From Hemerocallis citrina (Eukaryota; Streptophyta; Magnoliopsida; Asparagales; Asphodelaceae): DNA of 64,000 nucleotides. Shown in pieces: positions 35,040 to 46,694 of the stretch. The stretch lies in assembly GCA_017893485.1 (NCBI GenBank), contig CM030364.1, positions 249,291,122-249,355,121 on the forward strand. The letters are read 5' to 3'. Every line of letters begins with the position of its first letter. Position 1 is the stretch's first letter. A model generated the notes under the pieces. It was not told the origin of the DNA, searched no databases, and was given only the letters and a program-made list of their open reading frames with translations. Both the position numbers and the translations under genes were made by a program.

Positions 35040-36700
35040 TTTTTCTACCTATCTCCTCCTTCAACTTTTGTAACAAAAATGATAGATTGGTTCAGTAAAT
35101 TCAAGTGAGAAAGATGACTGTCCTGGTGCTAAATGATCTAGATTATGGGAAGGAGATTCAATGTAATCTACAAGATTTCGTTTCATTTTATTATTTATTA
35201 TTTTTAACATTCTGAATTTCTGATGTTAAAAGACCCAGTTTTTAAGTGACTGTCGAGTACATATAGAGCACCTAAACTCTGCTTCATATTATTAAGCTTA
35301 CCACAATAAGAATAGAAACATGAGTTGTTTCTGTTACCTTTTGGAGCTGACATGACACATCTGGGGCCCAACCGATTCATATTTTTTAAATTTATTGAAC
35401 CCAGGAAGCAATAGTTTGATTTCTTTTATAATTCGTTCATGTAGTTGAATGATAAATTTGTAATTCAATATTTATACTTCTTCCTTCAATTTATGTGATC
35501 TTACTATGTCTGAAATGATCTTTAATAACCCCATGAATCAGAACTTTGAATGAACTTTCACAAATTCTTATCTCTAACCACCATATGCAAAGACACTTCC
35601 ATAAACCTATAATCACGCATGAATCCTTTTCTTAGGACTAGACAATTGTGTTCTTCACCCCTCAGCAAAATGTATGCATTGGATAATTAGCAAATCCTTC
35701 TTGCTATTGTTTGAACATATGACTTAATGGATCCGGAGGAGGACCAAAGATCTTTTGCAGATAGATTATAGTTATGGAGATGTGTTATGATAAATTGGCA
35801 GTGTTATGTTGGGTAAATAAAAAAGATAAGAAATTTTGAAAATTTTGAAATTTTAAATTGGCAGTTTCAATGGACAGATGTTAGCTTTAAAAGTTAGTCT
35901 TAAATATAAAATTAAAGACATGTGATAAATGCTGAATTGTTTTTATACATGTATATGTTGTGTTAGTCGGAACGTGTTGTCATCCTATGGGAAGCTTTCG
36001 GTGAAGATGAACATAGAAAAGCCGTATGGGCATGTTATAGATATATGGAAGTGTATGCACATATTTGTATGTACAATATTTTTTTCATAAGCTGAGCAAG
36101 GAGTAGCAAGCTTCTGATTTACTTGGAAGCTATTTATGGTTAACTTGATATGATCATTTATCTTCATGTCATTCATTTCTCAGGGGTAAGAGTTTTTTTT
36201 CACTCCAGATCATAAGTCCAATAAGGTGTCATGTAACTCACGTACAAAACTCTAGCGCTCAGTATTGCCCTCCAACATCTAAGCAAATTTTTGTTTAAAT
36301 AATTTAAAAGAATATGTTATTCTGGATGTTGGAATGGAAGCTTAGTTCAGCTTTTCTTTGTTGGCATCGGACATTGTCCTTCGTAATTTTATATACTATT
36401 CAATTTCCATTTCCCCTAGCAAGGCCCATGTGCAAAACAGGAGATTTATCTTTTGCTAGAAGCCTTATTTTAGTTCAAAATTTTATTCACATGCTTTTTA
36501 TTTAATTGGAAAATATCACTTTGGTTGAGGTGTTGAAAGAGTGATAATCCTTCGACATAGATTTCTCTCATAACAGTGACACGGAAATAAATTAAATGAC
36601 AGATTTGCATATAAGATCATTTGGTCCTTCAGTAACCCGTGCATTAAATATGCACATATTGAGCGTGAATTTCTCAAACTAACTATATAGTTTTTTTCAG
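35040..36700 (+). other. Helitron interior, no gene assigned
   Basis: AT-rich. A segment near 35968-36075 reads open for about 35 codons on the plus strand, but I do not recognise it. Confidence 0.4.
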
Positions 36701-36776
36701 CTTTTGTTCAAGGAGCTATTATATATCTCTCACCCTCGCTCTTCTCTTTTCTCTGTATCTACTCCAGTTTTTGCAG

Positions 36777-36840
36777 ATGGCTCTGTTTTCATACTTCATT
36801 ATACTGCTCCTCATCTTCAGCTCTGCACATATTATTGAGG
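36777..36840 (+). pseudogene. Captured first exon with signal peptide
   Basis: MALFSYFIILLLIFSSAHII, then EG, is a typical secretory signal peptide with a hydrophobic core. A ttatatatctc TATA-like motif lies about 60 bp upstream (near 36718). The exon ends at gtaatg. After a tttttgcag acceptor, the next exon (36918 on) reads GRSTFIHAEILS and then stops. The layout fits a small secreted plant peptide gene, but the family is not identifiable. Confidence 0.45.
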
Positions 36841-38194
36841 GTAATGTGTAACTAATCACACTTCAGTGGAGTTTTCAACAGTATAAATTATTTTTAAATA
36901 TTCTTTTCTTTTTGCAGGGAGATCAACTTTCATTCATGCAGAGATTTTATCCTAAAAAAATCATGCAGAAATTTCCAAGGTGAGATTTTGGCTACAATTA
37001 TCCTCTTGCCATATCTAATCCTATAATGGGTAGTTGCTAGATTTTGGGGTTGGTTTCTTATTTGAGATGAATTTTGATGAAGCAGGAAGAAGGTAAAGAG
37101 ATGGTGATGGTGAGTAGCATAATTATTGGTTGAATGCCACCAAGATGTGAGAGGAGGTGCATTTCAATGCCACTAATTTTCAAATTTTAAATTTTGACTA
37201 TTTTTAGAGTATATTGAATTAATTATTGAATGCTTTATGCCTCGGTACCCTTTATTGTTTCCGTACACCATTAAAACTTGATCTGATGCACTTAATTGAG
37301 AAAAAAGACCAAAAAAACATACACAAAGTTATAAGAGTAAACATACATCAAAACTTAAAATACATTTTAGCAGCATCCACTACATTCTCTTCATGAGGAA
37401 TTGATTACTCTTTGGGATATTCAAGAAATCTAATTCCATATTTGAGGATTAGAGGGATTGAGATGATTGAGATAAAGGTTATTTTGGAACAAGAAGTTGA
37501 AATATTGCCGGTTCCACGTATAGTAGTCAGCCGTATAATGTATATGGGTATAGAGGTGTTAGCCGGTAGTATTCTGTATATGAGGGGCTAAAAGTGGAAG
37601 TTGTCAAGTCAAGAGAGCTATTAGGAAAGCAGAGATAACTGAGGGGTCTAAAAGGAATTTACTCTTCTTTTTTTTCAATAATAACTTGGTAATAACTACT
37701 ACCCAAGTTCCACAGAAGAGTTGCAAAGAGTTTGTTGAATCATGAAATTTCAACTAAGGAAAGTTCTTGAAGTAAATTGAAAATATCACAAATAGGGAAA
37801 CAGAGAGAAAGCGTGGTAATTTAGAGGCAAATTATAAAAAGAACTTGACTGAAGTTTAAGACATTCATTTAACTACCCTCCACATTCTGGCCAAAATCTC
37901 CCCTAAAGATTCCTTGGGCTTGAGATTGATGTTTAAGTTCATTTTGTGATCAAATGTGCATGTTCTCAATTGCATGCAGAAACTTAAAGGTAGTTTTTGG
38001 TAGAATATCTTTTTAGGGTAGTTTTTTTTTACTTTGCTAAATCTTCAAGGTATTTTCTTAATACAGTTTTTGGAAATAATGATCTTAACAGTTAGTATTT
38101 TGGGAGATGATGTATAACAATGATCTTAAAAGAAAAGTATATACAATAGTAGTTATTAAAAAAATTCTTGAAATATGAATGACAATTAGTATCT

Positions 38195-38302
38195 TATCAG
38201 GCCTTTAGTGTGATCATCTGTTTATCAATTCACACTTCACAATTACACTATCAGGCCTTTAGTGTGATCATCTTCTTATCAATTCACACTTCACAGTTAC
38301 AC
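38195..38302. repeat. 54-bp tandem duplication
   Basis: tatcaggcctttagtgtgat starts at 38195 and 38249; the two copies differ at only a few bases. Confidence 0.92.
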
Positions 38303-39589
38303 TACTCATAAGTGACTTTTTAAAGTGGAGTTATAACATATATGTTTCAATCTGTAACATATTAACTTCTTTACTTATTTGATAGAGATGGATATTAAAT
38401 ATAACTACAGTTTTTATAGCTTTTAAATTAAATATAACTATGGTAATCTTAAACACAAGCATATATATTGAATACAATATAATTTGTATATTAGCTAGCT
38501 AGAACAAACAGTAGGTTGTCACTCTCATCCTATATAATGAAATGAATCTCTCTTTATTTTTCTACAAGACGATGCTAAATTTTCAACTATATAGCAATTG
38601 GAGTTGCAATAACAAACAATTATTGTAGCAATAACAAACAATTGGATTTGCAATAAAACAAGTATCACCCTTTCTATTATTTGATGGCAAACATTAAATC
38701 AATAATGAGCCAGCAAACACTTCAAATCAATTAACTTATCAGTAATGACATATTGACACCATATATCAGAAGAAGAAAAAATAGAAAGAGGGTCGTCCTG
38801 CATCGTGTAATATTTTTATTATTATAGTACATAAATGTATGTTTTATTATTATTTTTTCCTTAATGAAACAAGATGAAAAAAATTAAAAAACCAATTATA
38901 TATGATAGACTTATCTTACCAAAACTTTTTTTCATTGTTGTTTTACTTTTGTATGACTTTCGTATTTGAACTTTAATAGAACTGGGATGTAGCTGACATG
39001 GACCTCAAATTTATAAATGCAACTACATTGATCAATTGGGTTTGCAATTAGGTAAATTGATATTTAATTCTTTTTTGGTAATTTAATGCTTTTTTTAATG
39101 CAACTATGTTAACTGTTAATTACTGCTAATTTAAATTTTTTTCCCCCCAGATTGTCATCTACACTCAGAACCGTTATGTACATATTGACAGTTTAACTTT
39201 TGGTAGGGTGATGAAGAACATGTTTGGTTCAAGGCATTGTTCTGTTTGAAAGGTAATGGTTTCAAAACTTACTATTGTTTTCAAATTTTTATTGTTTTAA
39301 TTGTTTATTGTAAACTCTTACTATTTGGGGCAAAATTCTTACTGTTTTTTTAGGCTCACTGTTTGGTCTCATTTTCGAAGACTTCAACCATTGTGTTCTT
39401 CCACAACCCTGTAATTTTTTTTTGTCATTTGGTTGGTTGGTGTATATTATGGTGCATGATGTAATAATTGTAATAAGTATAATATTTAGCATTTTGGGAG
39501 ATGATGTAAGTATCTGTATATAATGATGATATAATATAGTTATGTTAATACCCGTATCCGCAATTTTGTGGAGTATTGGGTTCTGTTTT

Positions 39590-40370
39590 TGGTTTTTGAA
39601 AGGTTTTTCGATGGTTTTTCAAAAAATTCATTACGTTTTCAAATGAATTTTTGGTTTTTATTTTGTATCTTGCATTATATTATGATTTTTTCCCCCAGAG
39701 CCTTATATATATGATGCCTGTGTGATGTTGCTTGGTTTCGCCTGGGGAGGATTGATATTTATTGCCTGTGATGTCATATTTTTAATTGTTAGCAGAATTC
39801 CGTAAGGAATAGCTGTGAAAGGGCTAATATTTTAGGGGAGATTCTATCGAAATTTTTACTAAATTTTCTAAAATCTATTATGTTTTCAAACGATATCTTT
39901 GTTTTTATTTTGTATCTTTAGTCGTATGAAGATTTTTTCCCCCCAGAGCCCTATATATATGATGCCTGTGTGATGTTGCTTGGATTGACCTGGGAAGGAT
40001 TCATATTTATTGCCTGTGATGTTAAATTTTTAATTGTGAGCAGAATTCCGTAAGGAATTGCCGTAAAATAGCTAATATTTTAGGGGAGGATGTGTCGAAA
40101 TTTTTACTAAATTTCATAAAATCTATTATGTTTCCAAACGATATCTTGGTCTTTTATTTTATATCTTTAGTCATATGAAATTTTTTTTCCCAGTGCCCTA
40201 TATATATGATGCATGTGTGATGTGGCTTGGATTAGCCTGGGGAGGATTCAATTTGACTGCATGTGATGTTAATTTGTTAATTTTGAGTAGAATTCCGTAA
40301 GGAATTGCTCTAAAAGGATTAATATTTCAGTGGAGATTTTGTCGAAATTTTTACTACAATCCTGCCTGTA
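39590..40370. repeat. 248-bp tandem repeat, three copies, near the Helitron 3' end
   Basis: Matching blocks lie at 39701, 39949 and 40196: cc(t/c)tatatatatgatgc, then cagaattccgtaaggaat, then cgaaatttttactaa. Each block is preceded by a pyrimidine run and cag, resembling a splice acceptor. No coding frame persists between copies. Confidence 0.88.
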
Positions 40371-40662
40371 AAATTTTAGAGAAGACTGTCAAAATTTTTA
40401 CTAAACAACTTAATTAATTAATTATTCTTCGCGATAATGTGTCGTAGGAAACAATTTAAAGGTGATTGTATTAGAAAACTATTAGGAAACAATATAATTT
40501 CAAAGGAGGCCTGTATAGAGTAGATGATTGTATTAGAAAGGTGGTTGTATTTGTTTACAATCAGTTTTTTTTTCCTGTCATGGTGCATACAGTTCACCCA
40601 ACCAAATAATTCCAAATAAATTTATATACAGTTTCGTAGGCACGTGCCACGGGCATACCTAG

Positions 40663-41134
40663 TATAAAATAAAACACAAAGAAAGCTATCAAGTGGCTCT
40701 CCTTCAATCCCCCAAAAATCAAAGGTCCAGATCTAACCTTACAAAACATATTTTTCCGCCCAAAATTTTAAACCCAAAACTTAAATTCAAATCCTCCATC
40801 CAAAACAACTCCTATATTTATTTAAATTTTTTTTCCCTCTCTCTCCCTCCATCTCCTATTCAAAAAATTAAGAAAATCAAAATTTTTTAAAAAAAATTAA
40901 AAAAAATAAAATACTAAAAAACTAAAAAAAATTAAAAAATTAAAAACTTAAAAACTTTAAAAATAATTCAAAAAAATCATATAATATGTTTTTTGTTGAA
41001 CCCCCAAAAGTTTCTCATATAATATGTTTGCTACTTAAATTAATTTATTGGACCTCCAAAACTATTTTATATGATCAAAAAAGGTGCACCGTTCCGAAGA
41101 CGTGCCGTAGGCACGTGTCAACAGGCAAACCTAG
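40663..41134 (+). mobile_element. Short Helitron relative joined head-to-tail
   Basis: It begins tataaaataaaacacaaag and continues through aaagctatcaagtggctc like the 5' region of the large Helitron (32465-32590). It ends cgtgccgtaggcacg (6-bp stem), gtgtcaacaggcaaac and ctag (41131-41134), followed by T. The leading TC is not visible. It looks like a deletion derivative of the same family inserted directly behind it. Confidence 0.65.
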
Positions 41135-41571
41135 TATACATATATATTTGCAATATATATGCATATATACATATATTTTATAGCAAAAACATATTAAAAA
41201 ATAAACAATAAATAAATAAATAAATAAATAATTCAAATGGGTCAAACCCACGGGTTAAATCCAAAAATTCAATGGATCGAAACTCACGGGTCGACCCGTG
41301 GGTTGGCGGGCGGGTTTGACTTGGTCAACGGTTTTGCAGGTCGGGTCGAGCGGGTTGGGTTTACAAATTTGGCGACTCGGAACAATCTGCGGGTTCAACC
41401 CGGACCACAACCGCTTAATTGCGAGTCACAGGCAGGTTGCAGGTCAATCCGGCTAGGCTTCCATCACTATCCTTAAGTGTAGTAGCTAGGAAAAAAAGAA
41501 CAGAGATGATTTCCTTTCTGCAATTAAGATTTACAGCAGAAAAATATATAGATATAGTTTAGATGTCCTAA

Positions 41572-41989
41572 GACCATCTCCAACGCCTGCGCCAAAATGG
41601 TGTGAAACGTCATTTTTGGCGCAAACCCCATTCCAACCCAGCGCCACTTTTCACCAAAACGCCATTTTTTGGCGCCGTGGAACAGCAGCGCGCTATATCT
41701 GGCGTGCTCTGGTTCACGAGTGCCATTTTTTTTTTTGCTTTTTAAAAAATAATCCCACTGTTTAGTTAATTGTATTTTTTGGCCCTAATTGTGTAATTTA
41801 TGACCAAATAAATTATATTTTATTATCAGAAAAGGAAAAAGTTATATAAAAAGTAGATGGTGAAGAATATGCAGAGAATATTATTTTTTTGTGTTAGAAA
41901 TGGTGTTATGAGTTAGAGATGAATTAATGTTTGATGTGATTTTTACATGTTTTTGGTGTAAATATTGGTATTGTGCATTGGAGATGGCC
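41572..41989. mobile_element. PIF/Harbinger (Tourist-like) MITE
   Basis: The 418-bp element has ends gaccatctccaacgc and, inverted, ggccatctccaatgc, flanked by 3-bp taa (41569-41571 and 41990-41992). No coding region. It sits between the two hAT elements. Confidence 0.85.
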
Positions 41990-42235
41990 TAATAGTAATG
42001 AAAAAACAACAATACCAAGTACAGAACATGAGTCCTTTCTAGGGGTGGCGAACGGGTCGTTCGGGCCGGGCCGAGCCCAACCCGTACGGGTTGGGACGAA
42101 TTCGTAGCCGGGCCAGGCCGGGTTGCACCCTTATACGGGCCGGGCTACGTTTTCGTTTGGGTGGCCCGCCCAACCCGTGAACCCTTTAGGGCTCAACCCG
42201 GGTTGGGCCGGGTCGACCCGCGGGTTGGCCCGTTT

Positions 42236-42238
<3 letters not shown>

Positions 42239-42289
<51 letters not shown>
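42239..42289. repeat. (TA)n microsatellite inside the hAT element
   Basis: About 25 TA units directly follow the left subterminal region. Confidence 0.9.
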
Positions 42290-42291
<2 letters not shown>

Positions 42292-42399
42292 ATAGCTTAA
42301 ATTAAAATAATAATAATAATAATTTTACAAATGATGTATACAAACAACCATATCTTTGTTTGATGAATACTACAATTCTTCAAAAATTATAATACTAAG

Positions 42400-42670
42400 T
42401 AAGTAATAATACTACAATTCTTCAAATATCCCCAAATGATGTTTAATTATAATACTAAGTATGTAATTCACTAAATTCAATAATAATACTAATAAGTAAT
42501 AATACTACAATTCTTCAAATATCCCCAAATGATGTTTAATTATAATACTAAGTATGTAATTCACTAAATTCAATAATAATACTAATAAGTAATAATACTA
42601 CAATTCTTCAAATATCCCCAAATGATGTTTAATTATAATACTAAGTAAGTAATAATACTAATAAACAAAA
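42400..42670. repeat. 93-bp tandem repeat downstream of the transposase
   Basis: ttcaaatatccccaaatgat starts at 42421, 42514 and 42607. It lies between the transposase stop and the left end of the element, so it would fall in the 3' UTR or beyond. Confidence 0.92.
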
Positions 42671-42875
42671 AAATCGTAATAATAATAATAAGATTGAAAG
42701 AGTGAAATTGACAACAAATTTTGAAATTTTTTTCATATGAATTTAAGTTATATAATTTGAACAATTTATAACGAAATGAAGAATTCAATTCACAAATAAG
42801 TTTTATACAATAACATATTTTTTATATACAATTTTAATTGAGTACAAGTTTTCTAATTTGACATAACAAGAAAAG

Positions 42876-42877
42876 CT

Positions 42878-42910
<33 letters not shown>

Positions 42911-45023
42911 CTTCGGGCGAGTTGCTCCCACTTGTGGAACTTGATAGTGCTTTCCCTTGCGTCCTATCTTCAGCCTTCAGCCAGTCTTCTGTGCAAACGA
43001 GCATCTCCAACGCCTCGGGCTTCAATCGATTTCTGTAATCGGATAGAACCCTGCCACTTGTAGAAAATGCACTCTCAGAAGCAACTGTAGAGACAGAAGG
43101 AGTTAGCAAATCTTTAGCCATAATTGACAGAATACTAAAAGTGTGTTCATGTTCTTTCCACCATTGTAAAATATCTAGTGGAGAAAGAGTAGGCTCAGTA
43201 TCCTGTTGGTTATACCAATTTAATTCATTTGGTTGATTAGTCCTAGGTTTTTTAGATTGAATTTGTTCAAGTAAACTAAATGTTCTATCACCAATTCTAC
43301 TTTTACCCTTACCTTTAGAACTACCAGAAGAAGAACTAACTACAGAAGTTGTACTACTAGAAGCAAAACGTCTATCATAATAATCATACAAGTTATTTAA
43401 CGTAGATTCAAACTGAACTAAAAAAGTAGCGCAATCAATTGTTAATTCTACATTGTCCTCTAAATATCCAAAAAATATTTGTATCAAATTCTTCGTACCT
43501 TCTAATTTGATACGGGGATCCATAACAGTAGCAACACAAATCAACATAGGAGGAGGAAAATAATACTTCAAAAATTTTTGAAATGCAGGTATTACAATGT
43601 CACTAATATAGGCATCATTTAACATTTCGTTAAATATTTGCATCATGCTAACTAATTCAATAAAAATGCTACTAGAAGTAGATTCATATGTTTTAGAAAA
43701 CTTTAAAGTTGCGGTTTTAAAAGGTTCTAGAAATTTCAACAAAGATTCGGCAAAAAACCAATCGTTGGGAGTCATTTCAAAATTGTGCATATTTTTTGCG
43801 ATACAAAAATCATTTACAACTGTTTTATAATCGGTGACAACATTTAGTAAATTAAAAGTAGAATTCCATCGGTGTCTAACATCCTTTGGAAATTTTCTAA
43901 AAGGAACATTTCTAACCCTACACCAAGCTTTCCATTCTTGTAAAATGGTGGGACTTAATGCAATGAAATGTACACAATTTCTAATTTTATGTATATATGG
44001 ATCAGCTATTTTTAATGCGTCTTGAACACATAAATTTATAATATGACATGCACATCTAATATGAAAAATATTGTCAGATGGAGGGTTTAATACAAATTTT
44101 AAAGTAGTAATTGCTACATTGTTGTTAGATGCATTATCAAAACTAATAGCCATAATTTTATCGTGAATATGAAAAACATCACAAATTTCTATAATACGGT
44201 TTGCTATTTCGGCGCCACTATGGGGATACGGCAACGACGCAAGTGATATGATTCTTTTATGAAGAATCCAATCATTGTCGATCCAATGACAGGTTATTCC
44301 CATCGTTGGAATATTGTTGACACCCGTCCAACAATCCGAAGTTAAACTAACCCTACAAGTTAAACTCCATAAAATTGCAATCAAAGCGTCCTTCATTTCC
44401 ATGTACACTTTAAAACAATCCGATTTGCAAGTATTTCTCGGAATTCTTTTAAAATGAGGGTTTAAGGCCGTTTGATTAAAATTTTTCAAGTTCCTACTTT
44501 CGGAATAGGAAAATGGCAACTCTTCCTTAATGACTAATCGGGCCATTTCCCGACGAACAAGTTCGGGATCATAAGGGTGGCTATCTACTTGACCGGTCCT
44601 AGGGTTGATTTTTTGTTGGCCTTGTATTTGATCAAGAAGTTCTTTATGATTATGTTGTATGTGCCTACTAATTGTACCGGTGCCGTCACCCCTCTTGAAT
44701 TTGTATGTTTTACTACATGTTTTACACACTTTCACACCTACACCCAGAGTATGTTCGTCCGGGATATAATCATAAAATTTATGCCAATCGCTAGTTTCTC
44801 CTCTACTTTTTCTACTACTACGGGGTTGTGTGGTTTCGGTTTGTTGTTGTTGTTCTTCTTCTTCTAATTGTATGTCACCTACAAATTCGTCCTGTGTACC
44901 CCATTGTTCCATAGTAGGATCAATGTAATCTTGGGCGGGCTCAATAGTTGGGACAATTGGTGGCCTACGTGAAGAGGAGGAGGAATCTTGTCCGCTACGA
45001 CCGCTACCGCGTGATCTAGACAT
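42876..45023 (-). CDS. hAT transposase, Ac-like, intact (715 aa)
   Basis: It would cut and rejoin DNA at hAT ends. In order: a Ser/Gln-rich N-terminus; a BED-type zinc finger at about 80-130 (W80, C100, C103, H121, H126); an RNase H-like catalytic region with D230 (SLTSDCWTG), D296 (AISFDNASNN), the C-X2-H motif C324/H327 (RCACHIINL) and W386 (RHRWNSTF); and a C-terminal hAT dimerisation region at about 610-685 (VSTVASESAFSTSGRVLSDY), whose Glu is the expected third catalytic residue. The tail is a poly-Gln run encoded by a CAA repeat. No stop or frameshift interrupts it, and length and residues agree with active family members. Expression is not shown; the upstream 45024-45545 is AT-rich without a clear promoter. 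Confidence 0.95.
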
Positions 45024-45594
45024 AATGTAGTAATGTGGTATGTAAAAAAAATCTACAATGTAGGAGCGGTGAATTATACAAAAAAAAATCTAAAAAACAA
45101 GAGGGTTGAGATAGAGAAGTTCAAAAAACGAACAATAATTTTAACTACAACACAAAAAAAAATTTGACAAGAGAGATAGAGATATTTTGATACCGTTCAC
45201 CGTGGAATACACGTATATAAAAAAACCGTGAAAATAAGAATATAATAGAAAAGATGGAGGAGCGCTTTGCCGATTTCGCAATTGAAGAGTTGAGAAGAGG
45301 TTGAAGTAGATTTGACGATGGTTGAAGAGAGTTGAAGACGTTAAAGACGTTGAATTTTGTTTTCCGATACGATCGAAATTTGATCGTGTACATGCCTCCT
45401 TGTACACTTGTTTGATGATTACTACAATTGTTCAATTTTTTTTTTTTTTTGATGTATAATAGTAGAGAGAGTAAGAGAGTGAGGTGTGATTTTTTTTGAA
45501 ATTTTTGGGGGATATTTATAGGCTAAATAAGTGGGGAAAAAAATTACAACGGCTCTGTCTTGGGACAGAGCGCATCAACAGCGAACGGGTCGCA
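45024..45594 (-). promoter_or_regulatory. Upstream region of the hAT transposase
   Basis: AT-rich with a gttgaag motif repeated near 45293-45350. Presumed promoter and leader; no single TATA box stands out. Confidence 0.35.
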
Positions 45595-46045
45595 CGTTCG
45601 ACCCGTACGGGCCGAACGGGTCGAAACCCGCGGGTCGACCCGCGGGTTGACGGGTCCAATTCGCTTCGTGGGCCGGGTTCATGGGCCGGGTTACGCGAAT
45701 TCAATTCGCTTAAATTGGGACCCGGGTCGACCCGGTACTGTTCACCGGGTTCGACCCGAACCCGCGAATCATTTTAACGGGCCGGGTTGGTGGGTCGGGT
45801 CGCGGGTGGGTCACCGGTTGACCCGGCCCAGTTGCCATCCCTAGTCCTTTTCAATCATTTAAACATAAAGATGTGATTGAAATCAATTACTACATAATTA
45901 ATAAAATGAACGGCACAAGCTACTAACCGATGTCGAGATTGGATGGTGTAGGCAAACACATCAGACTTTGATTAGCAAATTAGGAGATCGCCATCACCTA
46001 TCTGGCCAAAGTAGACCAAAACATTGGCATATTGTAAATTGTAAA

Positions 46046-46621
46046 TGATATGGCTAAAAATGGAGTTAAATCGGAACCGTTCAAAGTAGGCACGAATCTT
46101 AAAGTCGCAGGGACAAGGTGGTAATTTTCCTACAGATGGGTCCGAATTGGGAACCGAGTCTCTCCTTTTAGGCCCGCTAACCCATGAACGGATCTGTTCA
46201 GTTGAGAACGGATCTCAATCCGTTAGTGGCCAGCTCAACAGGATTGGAGAAAATCCTGGCTCGTCCTTATCTTGAGGAGGTGGTTATAACCACCGCTATC
46301 CAGTCTCACCGGAAAGTAGGGATTCACTCTTTTCCTGAAAGAGATCCCCATGGCGACTATAAATACCTCCCTACCTCCTACTGTCAAAGGTGATCACTCT
46401 TTGTGCACTTGAGCTCTTTCCTATTACTTTTTCTTGTATTGACAAGAGCTTCGGAGGGTTCGTCGCCGGGATCCATCCTGGTATTTCGAATGTTTGTACA
46501 GGTCCGCGAGAGCACCAAGGAGTCAACTTGTCAACAAGAAAGAAGTAGGATTATGCTCATTCGAGTTCCTACGAACCTACAAATTCTGTCTATGGCCCCC
46601 ACACCAGATCCAGTGGCAACT
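46046..46621 (+). repeat. 5' LTR of gypsy element 2
   Basis: It starts tgatatggctaaaaatgg, as in element 1. It carries tataaata at 46358-46365 and ends near agtggcaact, judged by alignment with element 1. The primer site follows from about 46623 (attagcgacgtctgtgg). Confidence 0.88.
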
Positions 46622-46694
46622 GATTAGCGACGTCTGTGGAAAACACTCGACAAGCAACCCCACCTTCCTCCTTCAGCCAAAGCTACTCCTAGCT

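Larger units (their letters stand above)
32401..40662 (+). mobile_element. 8.3 kb Helitron carrying captured gene fragments
   Basis: The proposed 5' end is tctatatata at 32401, preceded by A and expanded into a (TA)n run to 32464. The proposed 3' end is ggcacgtgccacgggcatac followed by ctag (40659-40662) and then T. The same terminal motif, slightly diverged, closes the next element at 41134. No Rep/helicase gene is present, so it is non-autonomous. It contains exon pieces of a cyclin A and an SLU7 gene plus at least one more exon-like segment, all on the plus strand. The 5' boundary is inferred from the sequence repeated at 40672-40800. Confidence 0.7.
31889..41469. mobile_element. Non-autonomous hAT element swollen by nested Helitrons
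   Basis: The left terminus taggggtggcaag and the inverted right terminus tagtgatggaag are hAT-type ends. Exact 8-bp flanks tccttaag lie at 31881-31888 and 41470-41477. Next to each end are GC-rich subterminal regions with many gggtc/gaccc motifs, as in the intact hAT at 42040. Without the Helitrons (32401-41134) it would be about 850 bp. It has no transposase and must have been mobilised by a relative. Confidence 0.87.
42040..45843 (-). mobile_element. Complete hAT (Ac-like) DNA transposon
   Basis: The left end taggggtggcgaacggg and the inverted right end tagggatggcaactggg form about 12-bp imperfect terminal inverted repeats. They are flanked by 8-bp gtcctttc (42032-42039) and gtcctttt (45844-45851). 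Both subterminal regions (42040-42232 and 45595-45843) are packed with gggtcgacccg, gggcc and cgggt motifs. A single intact transposase gene occupies the middle on the minus strand. Ends, size and gene are those of an autonomous element. Confidence 0.93.
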
